A stretch of 64,000 nucleotides of DNA from Rhizobium leguminosarum (GCF_001652265.1 NZ_LWBS01000305.1:1-64000), one strand, 5' to 3'. Counted from the first letter of the stretch, positions 26,691 to 36,198 are shown. Numbers and translations are program-made. Notes: generated from the sequence alone by a model not told the origin.

Positions 26691-28415
26691 TTACTTCGAC
26701 TGCCAGCTCTTGACGAGTTCGTCGTAGTTGACCGTGACCGGCTTTTCCTTCTCGTTCTCGATCTTCAGCTGCGGCGCAAGGTTGCCCTTCTTCACCGCAT
26801 CCGCGTTCCAGTAAGCGAGGTCATGCTCTTCGGCGAGTTTCGGGCCGATATCACCCTGGACGCCCGATTTCTCGATACGGCCCATGACCTTCTCCTGCTC
26901 GCCGCAAAGAGAATCCATGGCTTTCTGCGGCGTCTTGGCGCCGGCAGCGGCGTCACCGATAGCCTGCCACCAAAGCTGAGCCAGCTTCGGATAGTCGGGA
27001 ACGTTGGTGCCGGTTGGCGACCACTGAACACGCGCAGGCGAACGATAGAACTCGATCAGACCGCCAAGCTTCGGAGCGCGCTCCGTGAAGCTCTTGTCGC
27101 GAATGGTGGATTCGCGGATGAAGGTGAGACCGAGCTGGCTCTTCTTCACGTCAATCGTCTTCGAGGTCACGAACTGTGCATAGAGCCAGGCAGCTTTCGC
27201 GCGGTCCGTCGGGGTCGATTTCATCAGCGTCCAGGAACCGACGTCCTGATAACCAAGCTTCATGCCGTCTTTCCAGTAAACGCCATGCGGGCTCGGTGCC
27301 ATGCGCCATTTCGGCGTACCGTCCTCATTCATGACAGGCAGGCCAGGCTTGACCATGTCTGCGGTGAACGCCGTGTACCAGAAGATCTGCTGCGCGACGT
27401 TACCCTGCGCCGGCACCGGACCGGATTCCGAGAAGGTCATGCCCTGAGCTTCCGGCGGTGCGTAAGCCTTCAACCAATCGAGATACTTCTGGATCGAATA
27501 GACCGATGCAGGGCCGTTGGTATCGCCGCCACGCGCGACGCACGAACCGACGGGACGCGAATTCTCGTCGACCTTGATACCCCATTCGTCGACCGGAAGA
27601 CCGTTCGGCAGACCCTTGTCACCATTGCCGGCCATCGACAGCCAGGCGTCGGTGAAGCGCCAGCCGAGCGACGGGTCCTTCTTGCCGTAATCCATATGGC
27701 CGAAGACCTTCTTGCCGTTGACGTCACGGCCGGTAAAGAATTCGGCAATGTCCTCATAGGCCGACCAGTTGACCGGAACGCCGAGATCGTAGCCGTATTT
27801 CGCCTTGAAATCGGCCTTGTTCTTCTCGTCGTTGAACCAGTCGTAACGGAACCAGTAGAGGTTGGCGAACTGCTGGTCGGGAAGCTGGTAGAGCTTCTTG
27901 TCCGGCGCTGTCGTGAACTTGGTGCCGATGAAGTCGTCGATATCGAGGCCGGGGTTGGTAACGTCCTTGCCTTCGCCGGCCATCCAGTCGGTCAGGTTGC
28001 GCACCTGCTGATAGCGCCAGTGGGTGCCGATCAAGTCGGAGTCGTTGACCCAGCCGTCATACAGGTTCTGCCCGGTCTGCATCTGCGTCTGGATCTTCTC
28101 GACAACGTCACCCTCTTGAATGACGTCGTGCGTGACCTTTATCCCGGTAATCGCAGTAAAGGCCGGAGCCAGAACCTCGGACTCATACTTGTGGGTGGTC
28201 AAGGTTTCCGAAACAACCTTGATGTCCATCCCCTGGAAAGGCTTCGCAGCATCGATGAACCATTGCATTTCCTTTTCCTGGTCGGCGCGAGAGAGCGTCG
28301 ACACGTCGCCGATCTCTTTATCCAGAAAAGTCTTTGCCTCGTCCATGCCGGCATAGGCCGACCCGGTCATGGCCAGCAGCACGGCTGCTGTCGTCGTCAA
28401 TAAATGCCTTCGCAT
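26691..28415 (-). CDS. glpV: Glycerol ABC transporter substrate-binding protein
   Basis: 574 aa from ATG 28415 (GGGAGGATATC upstream). The Sec signal MRRHLLTTTAAVLLAMTGSAYA is followed by a mature extracytoplasmic protein of family 1 type, larger than usual sugar-binding proteins. FQGMDIKVVSETLTTHKYESEVLAPAFTAITGIKVTHDV is a recognisable opening. Position after glpU and before glpK matches the Rhizobium leguminosarum glpDSTPQUVK order, where this protein captures glycerol. The identification rests on context plus family type. Confidence 0.93.
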   Translation of the reverse strand: MRRHLLTTTAAVLLAMTGSAYAGMDEAKTFLDKEIGDVSTLSRADQEKEMQWFIDAAKPFQGMDIKVVSETLTTHKYESEVLAPAFTAITGIKVTHDVIQEGDVVEKIQTQMQTGQNLYDGWVNDSDLIGTHWRYQQVRNLTDWMAGEGKDVTNPGLDIDDFIGTKFTTAPDKKLYQLPDQQFANLYWFRYDWFNDEKNKADFKAKYGYDLGVPVNWSAYEDIAEFFTGRDVNGKKVFGHMDYGKKDPSLGWRFTDAWLSMAGNGDKGLPNGLPVDEWGIKVDENSRPVGSCVARGGDTNGPASVYSIQKYLDWLKAYAPPEAQGMTFSESGPVPAQGNVAQQIFWYTAFTADMVKPGLPVMNEDGTPKWRMAPSPHGVYWKDGMKLGYQDVGSWTLMKSTPTDRAKAAWLYAQFVTSKTIDVKKSQLGLTFIRESTIRDKSFTERAPKLGGLIEFYRSPARVQWSPTGTNVPDYPKLAQLWWQAIGDAAAGAKTPQKAMDSLCGEQEKVMGRIEKSGVQGDIGPKLAEEHDLAYWNADAVKKGNLAPQLKIENEKEKPVTVNYDELVKSWQSK

Positions 28416-28460
28416 GATATCCTCCCAGGGTTTTGCGATTGCAGTCTTCACGTCTCAGGC

Positions 28461-28479
28461 GGCCAGAAAAACCCTGGCC
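28461..28479 (-). other. Short hairpin between glpU and glpV
   Basis: GGCCAG (28461-28466) and CTGGCC (28474-28479) form a 6-bp stem in the 81-base gap before glpV. It is of uncertain importance; it could mark a processing site that frees a glpV message. Confidence 0.35.
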
Positions 28480-28496
28480 ATCTGCATCAGTTTGCC

Positions 28497-28793
28497 TCAC
28501 ACGTAACGGAATACGCCAACGGCGTAGACAACGGAGAGAGCGAGAGCCCACCAGAGGCTTGATCCAGCGAGACCAAGCCAGGCAAGATGGATAAAGGCGC
28601 TGCCGAGCAGCGAAAGGAAAAGCCGGTCGCCGCGCGTCGTCTCGAAGCGCAGGATTCCGATCCGGGGATTGCCGCCCGGAGCGGCGTATTCCCAGACCCC
28701 CATGCCGATCAGCAGCAATGCGATGACGACGAAGAAAGTGGCCGTCGGCCAGGTCCATGCCATCCATGAAAAATCGGGAAGCGAAAAGCTCAT
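28497..28793 (-). CDS. glpU: Small membrane subunit of the glycerol ABC transporter (DUF2160)
   Basis: 98 aa, with three hydrophobic spans: WPTATFFVVIALLLIGMGVWEY, FLSLLGSAFIHLAWLGLAGSSLWWA and LALSVVYAVGVFRYV. ATG 28793 overlaps the glpQ stop by one base (TGATG). Larger open frames over this stretch read out of phase with it and are rejected. The position between permease and binding protein genes is that of GlpU in the described rhizobial glycerol transporter. Its exact job is unknown; it is probably an accessory inner-membrane subunit. Confidence 0.9.
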   Translation of the reverse strand: MSFSLPDFSWMAWTWPTATFFVVIALLLIGMGVWEYAAPGGNPRIGILRFETTRGDRLFLSLLGSAFIHLAWLGLAGSSLWWALALSVVYAVGVFRYV

Positions 28794-29704
28794 CAAACCC
28801 TCCCCAGGGCGAAGCCCTTGGCGATGTAATTGCGCACAAACCAGATCACCAGCGCTCCTGGGATCAAGGTCAGAACACCGGCGGCGGCGAGCAGGCCCCA
28901 ATCCATGCCGGATGCAGAGACGGTACGGGTCATGGTGGCAGCGATCGGCTTCGCGTCGGTCGTCGTCAGCGTTCGTGCGATCAGCAACTCGACCCAAGAG
29001 AACATGAAGCAGAAGAAGCAGGCGACACCTATGCCGCTCGCAATCAGCGGTGTGAAGATCTTCAGGAAAAAGCGCGGGAACGAATAGCCATCGATATAGG
29101 CCGTTTCGTCGATTTCCTTCGGCACGCCGGACATGAAGCCTTCAAGGATCCAGACCGCAAGCGGCACGTTGAAGAGGCAATGCGCCAATGCCACGGCGAT
29201 GTGCGTATCGATCAGTCCAAAGGCTGAGTAGAGCTGGAAGAACGGCAGGGCAAAGACCGCCGGCGGCGCCATCCGGTTCGTCAGCAACCAGAAGAAAAGA
29301 TGCTTGTCACCAAGGAACCGATAACGGGAGAAGGCATAGGCCGCCGGCAGCGCGGCTGCCACCGAGATCACCATGTTGATCACGACATAGGTGATTGAAT
29401 TGATGTAGCCGGAATACCAGGCCTTCTCCGTGAAGATCGTCACGTAATTGGCGATCGTCGGGTTATGAGGATAAAGCGTCAGAGAATTGACGATTTCCGC
29501 GTTGGTCTTGAAGCTCATGTTGACGAGCCAATAGATCGGCAGCAGGAGCACAATGATATAGATCGTCGGAACCACCCACCACCAGCGTGATTCCTCGCCG
29601 CGCCGGCGCATCAGACGGCTGACTTCATCGGAGGAGAGACCGCTTGCGACACTGGTAACGCCTGAGATTTTTCGGCTCGCTGTCGTTTCGTTGGAGGCGC
29701 TCAT
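28793..29704 (-). CDS. glpQ: Glycerol ABC transporter permease
   Basis: 303 aa. It is a MalG-like permease: a leader with RRRGEESRWWWVV, first span PTIYIIVLLLPIYWLVNMSFK, and the EAA loop EGFMSGVPKEIDETAYIDGYSFPRFFLKIFTPLI. It starts one base after glpP ends and is coupled to glpU. Despite the symbol, it is unrelated to the enterobacterial GlpQ phosphodiesterase. It forms the channel with GlpP. Confidence 0.94.
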   Translation of the reverse strand: MSASNETTASRKISGVTSVASGLSSDEVSRLMRRRGEESRWWWVVPTIYIIVLLLPIYWLVNMSFKTNAEIVNSLTLYPHNPTIANYVTIFTEKAWYSGYINSITYVVINMVISVAAALPAAYAFSRYRFLGDKHLFFWLLTNRMAPPAVFALPFFQLYSAFGLIDTHIAVALAHCLFNVPLAVWILEGFMSGVPKEIDETAYIDGYSFPRFFLKIFTPLIASGIGVACFFCFMFSWVELLIARTLTTTDAKPIAATMTRTVSASGMDWGLLAAAGVLTLIPGALVIWFVRNYIAKGFALGRV

Positions 29705-29705
29705 T

Positions 29706-30575
29706 TCAATTCTCCGCGTCGTGGCTTGTCATGACGGTGTAGAACACCCACGAAAGCAGCAGGATGATCAGGAAATAGACCAGCGACATGGCAGCGGCCG
29801 GACCGAGGTCAAACTGTCCGAGGGCGGTCTTGACCAGATCGATCGACAGGAAAGTGGTCGCGTTGCCGGGACCGCCACCAGTGACGACAAAAGGCTCGGT
29901 GTAGATCATGAAACTATCCATGAAACGCAGCAGCACGGCGATCAGAAGAACGCGCTTCATCTTTGGCAGCTGGATATAGCGGAACACAGCCCAACGAGAG
30001 GCACCGTCGATCTTGGCTGCCTGATAGAAGGCATCCGGAATGGAAACGAGGCCTGCATAGCAGAGCAAGACGACCAGGCTCGTCCAGTGCCAGACATCCA
30101 TGATGATGATCGTCACCCAGGCGTCGAATGGATCCTGCACATAGTTGTAATCGATGCCGATGGCATTGATGTAATAGCCAAACAAACCAATGTCGTTGCG
30201 GCCGAACACCTGCCAGATCGTGCCGACAACGTTCCACGGGATCAGCAGTGGTAGCGCCATCAGAACCAGGCACACCGGCACGCCGATGCCCGATTTCGGC
30301 ATGTTGAGCGCAATGAAGATACCGAGCGGGATCTCAAGAGCGAGAATGATCAACGAAAAAATCAGGTTTCGCTGTAGGGCGGCCCAGAATCGGTCGGAAT
30401 GCAGGATTTCGGTAAACCAGTCAGTTCCGTTCCAGAAGAACTGGTTGTTTCCGAAAGTGTCCTGAACGGAATAGTTCACAACCGTCATCAAGGGAATGAC
30501 GGCCGAGAATGCCACCAGCACGAGGACCGGCAGGACCAGAAACCACGCTTTGTTGTTCCAGGTTTTTTCCATCAT
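29706..30575 (-). CDS. glpP: Glycerol ABC transporter permease
   Basis: 289 aa from ATG 30575, overlapping the glpT stop by one base (TGATG); ATG 30572 directly follows. A MalF-like permease with about six spans, opening AWFLVLPVLVLVAFSAVIPLMTVVNYSVQDTFG and with the EAA loop PDAFYQAAKIDGASRWAVFRYIQLPKMKRVLL. It partners GlpQ in the membrane. Confidence 0.94.
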   Translation of the reverse strand: MMEKTWNNKAWFLVLPVLVLVAFSAVIPLMTVVNYSVQDTFGNNQFFWNGTDWFTEILHSDRFWAALQRNLIFSLIILALEIPLGIFIALNMPKSGIGVPVCLVLMALPLLIPWNVVGTIWQVFGRNDIGLFGYYINAIGIDYNYVQDPFDAWVTIIIMDVWHWTSLVVLLCYAGLVSIPDAFYQAAKIDGASRWAVFRYIQLPKMKRVLLIAVLLRFMDSFMIYTEPFVVTGGGPGNATTFLSIDLVKTALGQFDLGPAAAMSLVYFLIILLLSWVFYTVMTSHDAEN

Positions 30576-31645
30576 CAAGCCTCCGGTCCGGCGCGCCAAG
30601 AGTCGGCATAGATACTGATACCCGATGGCTCGAAGGTCACCCGGGGATCAGCCGGAATGTCCTCGTCCTCAGGGACGACGATCGCGATCGGCTGGCCGGC
30701 AAACTGCGCGCGGACGATCTTCTGCCGGCCGATATCTTCCACCTTGCTGACGGTCACAGGCATGCCCTCGCGGCCGATCCGAACAAACTCGGGCCGGATT
30801 CCAAGCTCTACCTTGGCCGCTGCCGAAGTCTTTGGCGCATAGTCGAGCGTCAGCGCATGCTCGCCGACCCGAACCGTGCGACCTTCCACCTTGGCTGGCA
30901 TGAAGTTCATGCCCGGAGAACCGATGAAGTAGCCGACGAAGGTATGGCTCGGACGCTCGAAGAGCTCGGCCGGCGTGCCGATCTGCACGATCTCGCCATC
31001 GTACATCACCACGACTTTGTCGGCGAAGGTCAGCGCCTCCGTCTGGTCATGCGTGACATAGACCATGGTAAAGCCGAACTGCTTATGCAGCCGCTTCAGC
31101 TGCGATCGCAGCACCCATTTCATATGCGGATCGATAACAGTGAGCGGCTCGTCGAAGAGAATCGCGTTCACATCCGAGCGCACGAGGCCGCGGCCGAGCG
31201 AAATCTTCTGCTTTTGGTCCGCCGTCAAACCGCGCGCGCGACGCTTGGCCCAGTCTGCAAGATCAATCATCTCCAATATTTCGCGGACACGACGATCAAC
31301 ATCAGGCTCCGCGACTCCGCGGTTGCGCAAGGGGAAAGCCAGATTGTCATAGACGGTCATCGTGTCGTAGATGACCGGAAACTGGAATACCTGCGCAATA
31401 TTTCGCTGCTGCGTCGGCAGGTTCGTAACATCCTGTCCGTCGAAGAGAATTCGCCCTTCGGAGGGCTGAATAAGGCCGGAAATGATATTGAGCAGCGAGG
31501 TCTTTCCGCAGCCTGAAGGTCCGAGCAGCGCATAAGCACCGCCATCGTTCCACTCGTGGTGCACCTCCTTGAGAGCGTAGTCCTTCTCGCTCTTCGGGTT
31601 CGGCCCATAGGCATGTCGGATATGATCGAGGGTGATACGTGCCAT
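30575..31645 (-). CDS. glpT: Glycerol ABC transporter ATPase
   Basis: 356 aa. Walker A is LLGPSGCGKTSLLNIISG and Walker B is AILFDEPLTVIDPHMK. The usual LSGG signature is altered to the ARGLTADQKQKISLGRGL region, as in this glycerol transporter branch. A C-terminal TOBE-type regulatory domain follows (VEGRTVRVGEHALTLDYAPK). It starts 9 bases after glpS ends. It is a paralogue of glpS; the two probably form the ATPase heterodimer. It is not related to the enterobacterial GlpT antiporter. Confidence 0.94.
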   Translation of the reverse strand: MARITLDHIRHAYGPNPKSEKDYALKEVHHEWNDGGAYALLGPSGCGKTSLLNIISGLIQPSEGRILFDGQDVTNLPTQQRNIAQVFQFPVIYDTMTVYDNLAFPLRNRGVAEPDVDRRVREILEMIDLADWAKRRARGLTADQKQKISLGRGLVRSDVNAILFDEPLTVIDPHMKWVLRSQLKRLHKQFGFTMVYVTHDQTEALTFADKVVVMYDGEIVQIGTPAELFERPSHTFVGYFIGSPGMNFMPAKVEGRTVRVGEHALTLDYAPKTSAAAKVELGIRPEFVRIGREGMPVTVSKVEDIGRQKIVRAQFAGQPIAIVVPEDEDIPADPRVTFEPSGISIYADSWRAGPEA

Positions 31646-31654
31646 GATCTTCTC

Positions 31655-32734
31655 CTAGCCCCTCTGCCTGGCAGTGGTGATCGCCCGGCCGTCCGCGCCG
31701 AACGCCATCAGGTGGCGCGTATCGATGAAAACGGAGAGATCCGTGTCCGGGTCGATATTGTGGATGCCGTGCGCAAGCATCACCCAGCGGGTGTCGGCAA
31801 ATTGCAGATGCACGAAACTTTCCGACCCGGTGATCTCCGAAACCTGCGTCCTTGCCGTCATCCGCGCCGAACCAGCCGTCTGGGCAGTTGGTGCAAGATG
31901 ATGCGGGTGAAACGCGATCGTTGCCGGCCCGTCCGGCACATTCTGAAGATGCGGCGGTACTGTAAAAAGCAAAACGCCGTCGCGCAGGAAGTTGTCTTCC
32001 GATTTGACCAGATCAATGAAATTCAGCGGCGGATCGGCAAAGGTTTTCGCCGTCGTCAGATCGAGCGGATGGCGATAGACCTCGACCGTCGGGCCAAACT
32101 GGGTGATCCGGCCCTCGCTGAGTGCTGCCGTATTGCCGCCCAGCAACAAGGCTTCGGAGGGTTCCGTCGTGGCATAGACGAAGATTGCGCCGGACTGCGC
32201 GAAGATGCGCGGCAATTCCTGCCGCAGTTCCTCACGCAGCTTGTAGTCAAGATTGGCAAGCGGCTCGTCCATCAAAACAAGGCTCGCATTCTTCACGAGT
32301 GCACGGGCAAGCGCCGTGCGCTGCTGCTGGCCGCCCGAGAGGTTGAGCGGCGTGCGATCGAGATAAGGCCCGAGTTTCAGAAGTTCGGCAGCCTTGCGCA
32401 CCTCCAGATCGATGATCTTGGCATCCTTGCCGGCAATCCGCAGCGGCGAGGCAATATTCTCGTAGACCGTCAATGCCGGATAATTGATGAACTGCTGGTA
32501 GACCATCGCGATGTTGCGCTTCTGGACAGGCATACCTGTCACGTCAGCACCATCAAAATGGATCGTACCGGCCGTCGGCCGATCAAGGCCGGCCATCAGA
32601 CGCATCAACGAGGTCTTGCCCGACAAGGTCGGCCCAAGCAGAACGTTTAGCGTTCCTCTTTCAAAAACAAGATCGGTCGGGTGGATATGATAGTCTCCTC
32701 CCACCATCTTTGCGGCCTTCCGCAGTTCCAGCAT
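31655..32734 (-). CDS. glpS: Glycerol ABC transporter ATPase
   Basis: 359 aa from ATG 32734. Walker A is unusual, LLGPTLSGKTSLMRLMAG. The signature LSGGQQQRTALARALV and Walker B LVLMDEPLANLD are standard, and a TOBE-type tail follows. A longer frame reading back to 32869 overlaps glpD and is rejected. It is the first transporter gene after glpD, 41 bases downstream. Confidence 0.93.
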   Translation of the reverse strand: MLELRKAAKMVGGDYHIHPTDLVFERGTLNVLLGPTLSGKTSLMRLMAGLDRPTAGTIHFDGADVTGMPVQKRNIAMVYQQFINYPALTVYENIASPLRIAGKDAKIIDLEVRKAAELLKLGPYLDRTPLNLSGGQQQRTALARALVKNASLVLMDEPLANLDYKLREELRQELPRIFAQSGAIFVYATTEPSEALLLGGNTAALSEGRITQFGPTVEVYRHPLDLTTAKTFADPPLNFIDLVKSEDNFLRDGVLLFTVPPHLQNVPDGPATIAFHPHHLAPTAQTAGSARMTARTQVSEITGSESFVHLQFADTRWVMLAHGIHNIDPDTDLSVFIDTRHLMAFGADGRAITTARQRG

Positions 32735-32775
32735 TCCTGTTCCCGTGCCTCCACGCAGCGGGGACCACATGGCTC

Positions 32776-34290
32776 CTACCCGGCCATCGCCGGTATGGCA
32801 GCCATGTACTCCTCCAGTGACTGGGCCTGCTCCTTTGAAAGGCGCAGACCATCCTTTGTTCTCCTCCACAGCACGTCTTCAGCGTGCCGGGCCCATTCAT
32901 GTTCGACCAGATAGGTGACCTCGGCCTCGTAGAGATCGCCGCCGAACAGCCGTCCGAGATCGTCGAGCCCGCGGGCTTCGCCGAGCAGTGCCTTTGCCCT
33001 GGTGCCGTAGCGGCGAACCAGCCGGCGGGCATGCCGATCGGCGAGGAACGGATAACGCCGTTTCAGATCGGCGACCTCGGCATCGTAACCCCGGACCGGG
33101 AAGTCGCCGCCGGGCAGATGGCTTTTCGCCGTCCACGGGGCGCCCTTGACGCCAATCGCGGCGCCGATCTTCTCCAGCGCATGTTCGGAAAGCCGGCGAT
33201 AGGTGGTGAGCTTGCCGCCGAAAACGTTGAGCAACGGTGCGCCGGCACCTTCGCCTTCCAGCTTCAGCACATAGTCGCGCGTCGCCTCCTGCGCCTTCGA
33301 GGCGCCGTCGTCATAAAGCGGCCTGACGGCGGAATAGGTCCAGACGATATCCTCCGGCCTGACGGGCTCCTTGAAATATTCCGACGCCGCATTGCAGAGG
33401 TAGACCGTCTCCTCCTCGGAGATCCGGACATCCCTGGGATCGGCGGTGTAGTCGCGGTCGGTGGTACCGATCAGGGTGAAGTCGCCCTCGTAAGGGATGG
33501 CGAAGATGATGCGGTTGTCAGGGTTCTGAAAGAAATAGGCTCTCACATCGTCGAACTTCTTCTTCACGACGATGTGGCTGCCCTGGACGAGGCGGACGTG
33601 GTGGGCTTCATTCTGGCCGAAGGCGGAACGGATGACATGGTCGACCCAAGGACCGGCGGCATTGACCAGCATCCTGGCCTGATGGCTGTCATTGCGGCCA
33701 GTGACCGTATCGGTGGTCTCGATATGCCACAGGCCATTCTCGCGCCTTGCCGACACCACCTTGGTGCGCGGCATGATCAGCGCGCCCTTGTCGGCGGCGT
33801 CGCGGGCGTTCAGCACCACCATGCGGGCATCGTCGACCCAGCCGTCGGAATATTCGAAGGCCTTGGAAAACAGCGCCTTCAGCGGCTTGCCGGCCGGATC
33901 GCTGCGCATGTCGAGAACGGATGTCGGCGGCAGCAGCTTGCGGCCACCGAGATGGTCGTAGAGGAAGAGGCCGAGCCGGATCAACCAAGCCGGACGGATG
34001 CCGCCCTTGTGGTAGGGCAGCACGAAGCGCAGCGGCCAGATGATGTGCGGCGCCATCGCCCAGAGGATCTCGCGCTCCATCAGCGATTCACGCACCAAGC
34101 GAAATTCGTAATGCTCGAGGTAACGCAGGCCGCCATGGATCAGCTTGGTGGCGCCCGACGAGGTACCCGAAGCAAAATCGTTCATCTCGGCCAATGCGAC
34201 GGAATAACCCCGCCCCACAGCATCACGCGCGATCCCGCAGCCGTTGATGCCGCCGCCGATGACGAATATGTCGTGAATCTCCCGGCTCAT
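32776..34290 (-). CDS. glpD: Aerobic glycerol-3-phosphate dehydrogenase
   Basis: 504 aa from ATG 34290 with GGAGGGGGA upstream. N-terminal FAD-binding IFVIGGGINGCGIARDAVGRGYSVALAE, GTSSGATKLIHGGLRYLEHYEFRLV, and the C-terminal FGGKLTTYRRLSEHALEKI are characteristic. The enzyme oxidises sn-glycerol 3-phosphate to dihydroxyacetone phosphate and passes electrons to quinone at the inner membrane. It is first in the structural glp operon, with a control region of about 120 bases before it. Confidence 0.97.
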   Translation of the reverse strand: MSREIHDIFVIGGGINGCGIARDAVGRGYSVALAEMNDFASGTSSGATKLIHGGLRYLEHYEFRLVRESLMEREILWAMAPHIIWPLRFVLPYHKGGIRPAWLIRLGLFLYDHLGGRKLLPPTSVLDMRSDPAGKPLKALFSKAFEYSDGWVDDARMVVLNARDAADKGALIMPRTKVVSARRENGLWHIETTDTVTGRNDSHQARMLVNAAGPWVDHVIRSAFGQNEAHHVRLVQGSHIVVKKKFDDVRAYFFQNPDNRIIFAIPYEGDFTLIGTTDRDYTADPRDVRISEEETVYLCNAASEYFKEPVRPEDIVWTYSAVRPLYDDGASKAQEATRDYVLKLEGEGAGAPLLNVFGGKLTTYRRLSEHALEKIGAAIGVKGAPWTAKSHLPGGDFPVRGYDAEVADLKRRYPFLADRHARRLVRRYGTRAKALLGEARGLDDLGRLFGGDLYEAEVTYLVEHEWARHAEDVLWRRTKDGLRLSKEQAQSLEEYMAAIPAMAG

Positions 34291-34410
34291 TCCCCCTCCG
34301 AGACTGCCATTGATTTCGCATCGCACAAAACTTGCGCAATTGCGAAAGTAACTTCAGTTAAAACGAAAGAGATCCGAATGTCAAACGAATGTTTCGAGGA
34401 GGGTGGCCGT
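34291..34410 (-). promoter_or_regulatory. glpD promoter region with GlpR-like operator motif
   Basis: 120 bases between glpR and glpD, AT-richer than the genes. On the minus strand it contains TTTCGTTTTAA (34358-34368), which also occurs upstream of glpR at 35205-35215. Further TTCG/CGAA-rich repeats surround it. The shared word in both control regions suggests the GlpR site. Confidence 0.5.
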
Positions 34411-35184
34411 CTAGCGAAATCTGCCGTTGGTTTCGATCAGTTTCACATTGTTTTCGAGGCAGAGATTGCGGATTGACGGCACCGGACAGTGATCGGTGAT
34501 GAAGGTATGAACCTGGGAAAGCTGGCCGATCCTGACTGGTGCGGTGCGTTCAAACTTCGTCGAATCGGCAACGAGAATGACATGTCGGGCATTGGCGATG
34601 ATTGCCTGAGCGACCTTCACTTCGCGAAAATCGTAGTCAAGAAGCGCACCGTCGATGTCGATCGCGGAAGCGCCGATCACAGCGTAATCGACCTTGAACT
34701 GGCGGATGAAATCGACGGCCGCCTCACCGACGATCCCGCCGTCGGAACCGCGCACGACGCCGCCGGCAATGACGACCTCGATTGCCGGGAAAAGACGTAA
34801 TCTATTGGCAACATTGATATTATTGGTGATAACCATCAGCTCGTGATGGTTGGCGAGCGCCTCGCCCACCGCCTCGGTCGTCGTTCCGATATTGATGAAG
34901 AGCGAGGCACCGCTCGGGATAAGCTCGACCGTGGCAATGCCGATCGCCTGTTTCTCGGAAGCGGCGATCTGGCGGCGCGCTTCGTATTTGACATTCTCCG
35001 TCCCGCTCGGGAATGTGGCGCCGCCATGGATGCGCGTCAGCAGCTGCGCATCGCAGAGATCGTTCAGGTCCTTGCGGATCGTCTGGGGCGTCACCGAAAA
35101 GCGGGAGGCGAGCTCCTCGACCAGAACCCTGCCACTCGATTTCGCAATCGCCACGATTTCAATTTGCCGGTCGGTCAAGAACAT
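34411..35184 (-). CDS. glpR: DeoR-family regulator of glycerol catabolism
   Basis: 257 aa. An N-terminal DeoR helix-turn-helix (RQIEIVAIAKSSGRVLVEELASRFSVTPQTIRKDLNDL) is followed by the sugar-phosphate-isomerase-like sensor with FINIGTTTEAVGEAL, VIAGGVVRGSDGGIVGEAA and ILVADSTKFER. GlpR-type DeoR proteins repress glp genes and are released by glycerol 3-phosphate. It lies immediately upstream of glpD in the same direction. A 6-bp inverted repeat lies about 20 bases upstream of its start. Confidence 0.93.
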   Translation of the reverse strand: MFLTDRQIEIVAIAKSSGRVLVEELASRFSVTPQTIRKDLNDLCDAQLLTRIHGGATFPSGTENVKYEARRQIAASEKQAIGIATVELIPSGASLFINIGTTTEAVGEALANHHELMVITNNINVANRLRLFPAIEVVIAGGVVRGSDGGIVGEAAVDFIRQFKVDYAVIGASAIDIDGALLDYDFREVKVAQAIIANARHVILVADSTKFERTAPVRIGQLSQVHTFITDHCPVPSIRNLCLENNVKLIETNGRFR

Positions 35185-35202
35185 GAGCGCGCCTTTCGAT
35201 CT

Positions 35203-35222
35203 GCTTTCGTTTTAAAGAAAGC
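35203..35222. promoter_or_regulatory. Inverted repeat upstream of glpR, likely GlpR operator
   Basis: GCTTTC (35203-35208) and GAAAGC (35217-35222) flank GTTTTAAA. The block includes TTTCGTTTTAA, the same 11 bases seen before glpD. The position, about 20 bases before the glpR start, suits autoregulation. Confidence 0.5.
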
Positions 35223-35280
35223 GAACCGCAGCGCAATGCCTAACTGGTACCAGGCTGCCTTCCCGGCCCGAATTCGACGC

Positions 35281-36198
35281 TTACCGCTTCCGCATCACGT
35301 TGACGACCAGCACGCCGAAGATTGCCATGACGCCGCCGATTGCGCCGAGCATGGTCGGTGTTTCGCTCAGCCAGACGAACCCGATCAGCGTGGCAACCGG
35401 CGGAACGCCATAGAGGAAATTCGAGGCGCGGGCGGCGGTCAACCGCTTCAGGGCGATCGCCCAGGTGAGGTAACCGATCGCGGTTGGGAAGATGACGAGA
35501 TAGGCTACCCCCCAATTCACCTCCGCCGGTGCGGCGGCAAGCGCCTGGATCGTCGCTGGAACGGCCGGAAACAGCGGCACGGAACCGATCAGCAGGATCC
35601 ATGCAGTGACGGCAAGCGCCGGCAGCCGTCCGAGCAGCGGCTTCTGCAGCACGCTGGCGGCGGCCGAGCAGAGCGCTGCGCCCAGGATGAGGACGGCATT
35701 CGGATCGAGCTTGAACCCGCCATCGGAGCCGACTGCGATCAGCGCCACGCCCCCGAAGGAAACCGCGGTGCCTGCCCAGCCCCAGCGGCCGAAGCGCTCG
35801 CCGAGCGCGAATGTGGCGATGAGGGCGGTGAAGACGGGCATGGTATTGATGATGAAGCTTGCCGGTCCCGCGGCAACGGTCTGCTCGCCGGTGTTCAGCA
35901 GAACCGCATAGGCGGCGATGAAAAGCACGGCGGCAACGGAGAGGCGAACGAAATCGCGTTTTTCCGGCATCGGCCGGTAGATAACGAGATAGACGAGAGC
36001 AATGACACCGGCTGTCACATAGCGGGCCGCCGCCAGTTCGATCGGCGTCAGCGGTCCGAGACAGATACGGATCACCACGAAGGAGGACGCCCAGAAGAGG
36101 ATGGTGACGAGGATCGCCGCAAAGGCCACCAGATCAAACCCGCCTTGCTGTTTCGTCGAAATCGGTGCGCTTGCCGCCATGCTCATTTTCGCCTCCAT
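35281..36198 (-). CDS. DMT-superfamily (EamA) transporter
   Basis: 305 aa with ten hydrophobic spans in two EamA repeats, opening LVAFAAILVTILFWASSFVVIRICLGPLTPIELAAARYV. The C-terminal repeat includes AIALKRLTAARASNFLYGVPPVATLIGFVWLSETP. ATG 36198 (or 36186) is the start. Members export amino acids or metabolites; the substrate is unknown. A LysR regulator gene is divergent with a 72-base gap or less, so it probably controls this exporter. Confidence 0.92.
   Translation of the reverse strand: MEAKMSMAASAPISTKQQGGFDLVAFAAILVTILFWASSFVVIRICLGPLTPIELAAARYVTAGVIALVYLVIYRPMPEKRDFVRLSVAAVLFIAAYAVLLNTGEQTVAAGPASFIINTMPVFTALIATFALGERFGRWGWAGTAVSFGGVALIAVGSDGGFKLDPNAVLILGAALCSAAASVLQKPLLGRLPALAVTAWILLIGSVPLFPAVPATIQALAAAPAEVNWGVAYLVIFPTAIGYLTWAIALKRLTAARASNFLYGVPPVATLIGFVWLSETPTMLGAIGGVMAIFGVLVVNVMRKR

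Noticed and set aside
26589..28403. 604-codon plus-strand open frame
   Set aside because: Antisense to glpV, which has a signal peptide, family match and ribosome-binding site.
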